A stretch of 15,907 bases of DNA from an uncultured Clostridia bacterium (lineage in GTDB: Bacteria; Bacillota; Clostridia; Christensenellales; UBA1242), in the NCBI GenBank assembly GCA_904397185.1, contig CAJFOL010000001.1, positions 1-15,907 of the forward strand. Reading direction: 5' to 3'. The notes beneath the pieces were generated by a model. That model searched no databases and was not told where the DNA came from. It saw only the letters and a program-made list of their open reading frames with translations. Of the stretch, positions 14,624-15,907 are shown in pieces; positions within the stretch are counted from its first letter, which is position 1; each line of letters opens with the position of its first letter. Both the position numbers and the translations under genes were made by a program.

Positions 14624-14638
14624 TTTTTCTCTTTTTAA

Positions 14639-14674
14639 TTGATTGTTTTGGATAGTTTTGCTATAATTAAGGCA
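14639..14674 (+). promoter_or_regulatory. Sigma-A promoter of hflX placing the transcript start at the ATG (leaderless)
   Basis: TTGATT (14639-14644), 17 bases, then TATAAT (14662-14667), followed by TAAGGC and the ATG. The expected start of transcription is at 14674. An in-frame TAA (14668-14670) excludes an upstream start, and there is no SD. This matches the arrangement at 1773-1787 almost base for base. Confidence 0.75.
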
Positions 14675-15786
14675 TGAAAAAGAATTTTGTTAGCACACAA
14701 CAGCCACAAGAAAATGCAGTAGTGATTGCAGTATGCACCAAAAAGGGCGATGCACTGAATAGAAAGATTGATGAGATAACCCGTCTTTCTGTTTCTGCTG
14801 GGCTTAATATTGTGAAAAGTTTTTATCAAATCATCAGAGATTTTAACAAGGCAACAGTACTAGGAAGCGGAAAGGTCAAAGAGATAAAAGATTTTATTGA
14901 TAACTGCGAAGAAATAATTGACGTTGTGATAATTGACTATCCTCTCAGTGGCTCCCAAATGAACAACCTTTCAAAAGAGTTTAAAGTTAAGGTCATAGAC
15001 AGGGTAGGGCTAATTATTGATATCTTTGCAAGAAGAGCGAAGAGTAGGGAGGCAAAACTTCAAATAAAACTTGCACAAGATTTGTATATTTTGCCACGTC
15101 TTAGCCAAATGCAAGGCACAAGTGGACGGTTTGGCTCTGCGGGTGTGGGTATGAGAGGACCAGGCGAGAGCAAACTTGAACTCAACCGCCGTATTCTTGA
15201 ACATGAGATGGAATCGCTTAGAAAACAAATTGATAATATAAAAAATCAAAGGCAGGCTACAAGAAAGGAACGTCTAAAATCGTCACTTCCAAAAATTGCC
15301 TTGGTAGGCTATACAAATGCTGGAAAGTCCAGTCTGCTAAATTTGCTGGTAAAAGAAAATATCTATGCAGATGACCGCTATTTTGCCACCCTTGACACCA
15401 CGACAAGAAAACTCTATCTTGAGCAAGATAAGTATGCGATTATAACAGACACTGTTGGGTTTATATCAGACCTTCCGCACCAACTTGTGGATGCTTTTTC
15501 GTCAACTCTTGAGGAGGCAACTGATGCCGATTTACTACTTCATGTTGTGGATATATCACTTATGAATGAAGAAAATGGCGAAAAAGAATATCAAGCAAAC
15601 ATGAAAGTGACGAACACCTTGCTTGATAGACTGGGAGCGACAAAAAATAGAATTACGGTCTATAATAAAGCCGACCTTTTGTCAAAGCCAATACTTTTAA
15701 AGGAAAATGAAGTTTTGGTATCAACAAAGACAAAGCGGGGGATAGACCTGTTGCTCAATATGATTAAAAAGAATTTATATTATTAA
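14674..15786 (+). CDS. hflX: Ribosome-associated GTPase HflX
   Basis: A GTPase that binds 50S and 70S ribosomes and, in studied bacteria, splits stalled ribosomes after stress. The 370 residues show the N-terminal HflX domain (about 12-170) with a glycine-rich region, then MRGPGESKLELNRR, the family's linker signature, followed by a helical stretch (about 175-205). The G domain has G1 GYTNAGKS (212-219), the TLDTTTR switch region, G3 DTVGF (259-263), G4 NKAD (331-334) and G5-like VSTKTKRGID near the end. The short C-terminal tail is typical of the shorter clostridial forms. The start is ATG 14674: an in-frame stop lies two codons upstream, and the first beta strand of the domain (NAVVIAV) begins at residue 14, so a later start would damage the fold. 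A large terminator hairpin follows. Confidence 0.97.
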   Translation: MKKNFVSTQQPQENAVVIAVCTKKGDALNRKIDEITRLSVSAGLNIVKSFYQIIRDFNKATVLGSGKVKEIKDFIDNCEEIIDVVIIDYPLSGSQMNNLSKEFKVKVIDRVGLIIDIFARRAKSREAKLQIKLAQDLYILPRLSQMQGTSGRFGSAGVGMRGPGESKLELNRRILEHEMESLRKQIDNIKNQRQATRKERLKSSLPKIALVGYTNAGKSSLLNLLVKENIYADDRYFATLDTTTRKLYLEQDKYAIITDTVGFISDLPHQLVDAFSSTLEEATDADLLLHVVDISLMNEENGEKEYQANMKVTNTLLDRLGATKNRITVYNKADLLSKPILLKENEVLVSTKTKRGIDLLLNMIKKNLYY

Positions 15787-15803
15787 TTTAAAATTATTCA
15801 ATA

Positions 15804-15883
15804 AAAAATAGGTAAATTTTTATAGTTTAATACAAAAATTTAAGCACTTTTGTGTTATAACTTTAAACTTTTACCTATTTTTA
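15804..15883 (+). terminator. Large composite terminator hairpin after hflX
   Basis: AAAAATAGGTAAA (15804-15816) pairs perfectly with TTTACCTATTTTT (15870-15882). Inside, AGTTTAA (15824-15830) pairs with TTAAACT (15863-15869), and ACAAAA (15832-15837) with TTTTGT (15848-15853). The outer A and T ends would let it act on either strand. No gene is visible from here to the window end. Confidence 0.65.
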
Positions 15884-15907
15884 TTTGTTATTTTTCATGT
15901 CCTGCTC

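Noticed and set aside
1..15907. CRISPR arrays, tRNA or rRNA genes, transposases, phage genes, or a known defence system
   Set aside because: I looked on both strands and found no spaced repeats, cloverleaf-like segments with CCA ends, IS-type inverted repeats or proteins with nuclease, recombinase or toxin signatures.

Overview
The window looks like a piece of the chromosome of a low-GC, endospore-forming member of the Clostridia, probably an uncultured lineage. The evidence is the AT-rich sequence, the purine-rich Shine-Dalgarno (SD) sites, standard-code TGA stops, a pth-mfd-foldase gene order, and two sporulation genes (a spoIIQ-like LytM gene and spoIIID) with matching sporulation promoters. 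I see no rRNA, tRNA, CRISPR array, transposase, phage gene or plasmid function. No stretch over 300 bases lacks a gene.

Layout. Bases 1-279 hold the 3' end of a DUF4363-like gene. It converges on a minus-strand surface protein gene (488-1618), with a bidirectional terminator between them. Bases 1785-6389 hold a genome-maintenance and translation cluster: a degenerate GlmU-like protein, peptidyl-tRNA hydrolase (pth) and transcription-repair coupling factor (mfd). A PrsA/parvulin-type lipoprotein follows at 6485-8242. Bases 8314-10962 are an envelope block: a flippase-like membrane protein of the LPG-synthase TM family with a long acidic N-terminus, a small exported beta-rich protein, and a proline/lysine-rich tail-anchored protein. 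Bases 11031-12835 are the sporulation block: a small exported protein (possibly a YwmB remnant), a SpoIIQ-like protein, acyl carrier protein, and SpoIIID. SpoIIID converges on a minus-strand class II aldolase (12975-13886) across another bidirectional terminator. The aldolase is divergent from a lipoprotein gene (13961-14623). The GTPase gene hflX (14674-15786) and its large terminator hairpin close the window.

How the parts work together. SpoIIQ (forespore membrane) and SpoIIID (mother-cell regulator) belong to the two compartment-specific programmes of sporulation. The sequence upstream of spoIIID fits the sigma-E consensus with correct spacing, and that upstream of spoIIQ partly fits sigma-F. 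The housekeeping acp gene between them has its own sigma-A promoter and is bracketed by terminators.

The most unusual signal is in gene starts. The GlmU-like gene and hflX share a near-identical block (TATAMTTAAGGCATG, M = A or C) in which the -10 box lies six bases before the ATG, with no SD and an in-frame stop just upstream. The flippase gene has the same geometry, and its -35 box lies in the loop of the preceding gene's terminator. This points to leaderless transcripts alongside ordinary SD-led genes. The second notable item is the GlmU-like protein. It occupies the usual glmU position next to pth but has lost both the nucleotide-binding loop and the acetyltransferase half. I did not find a clearly new multi-gene system.
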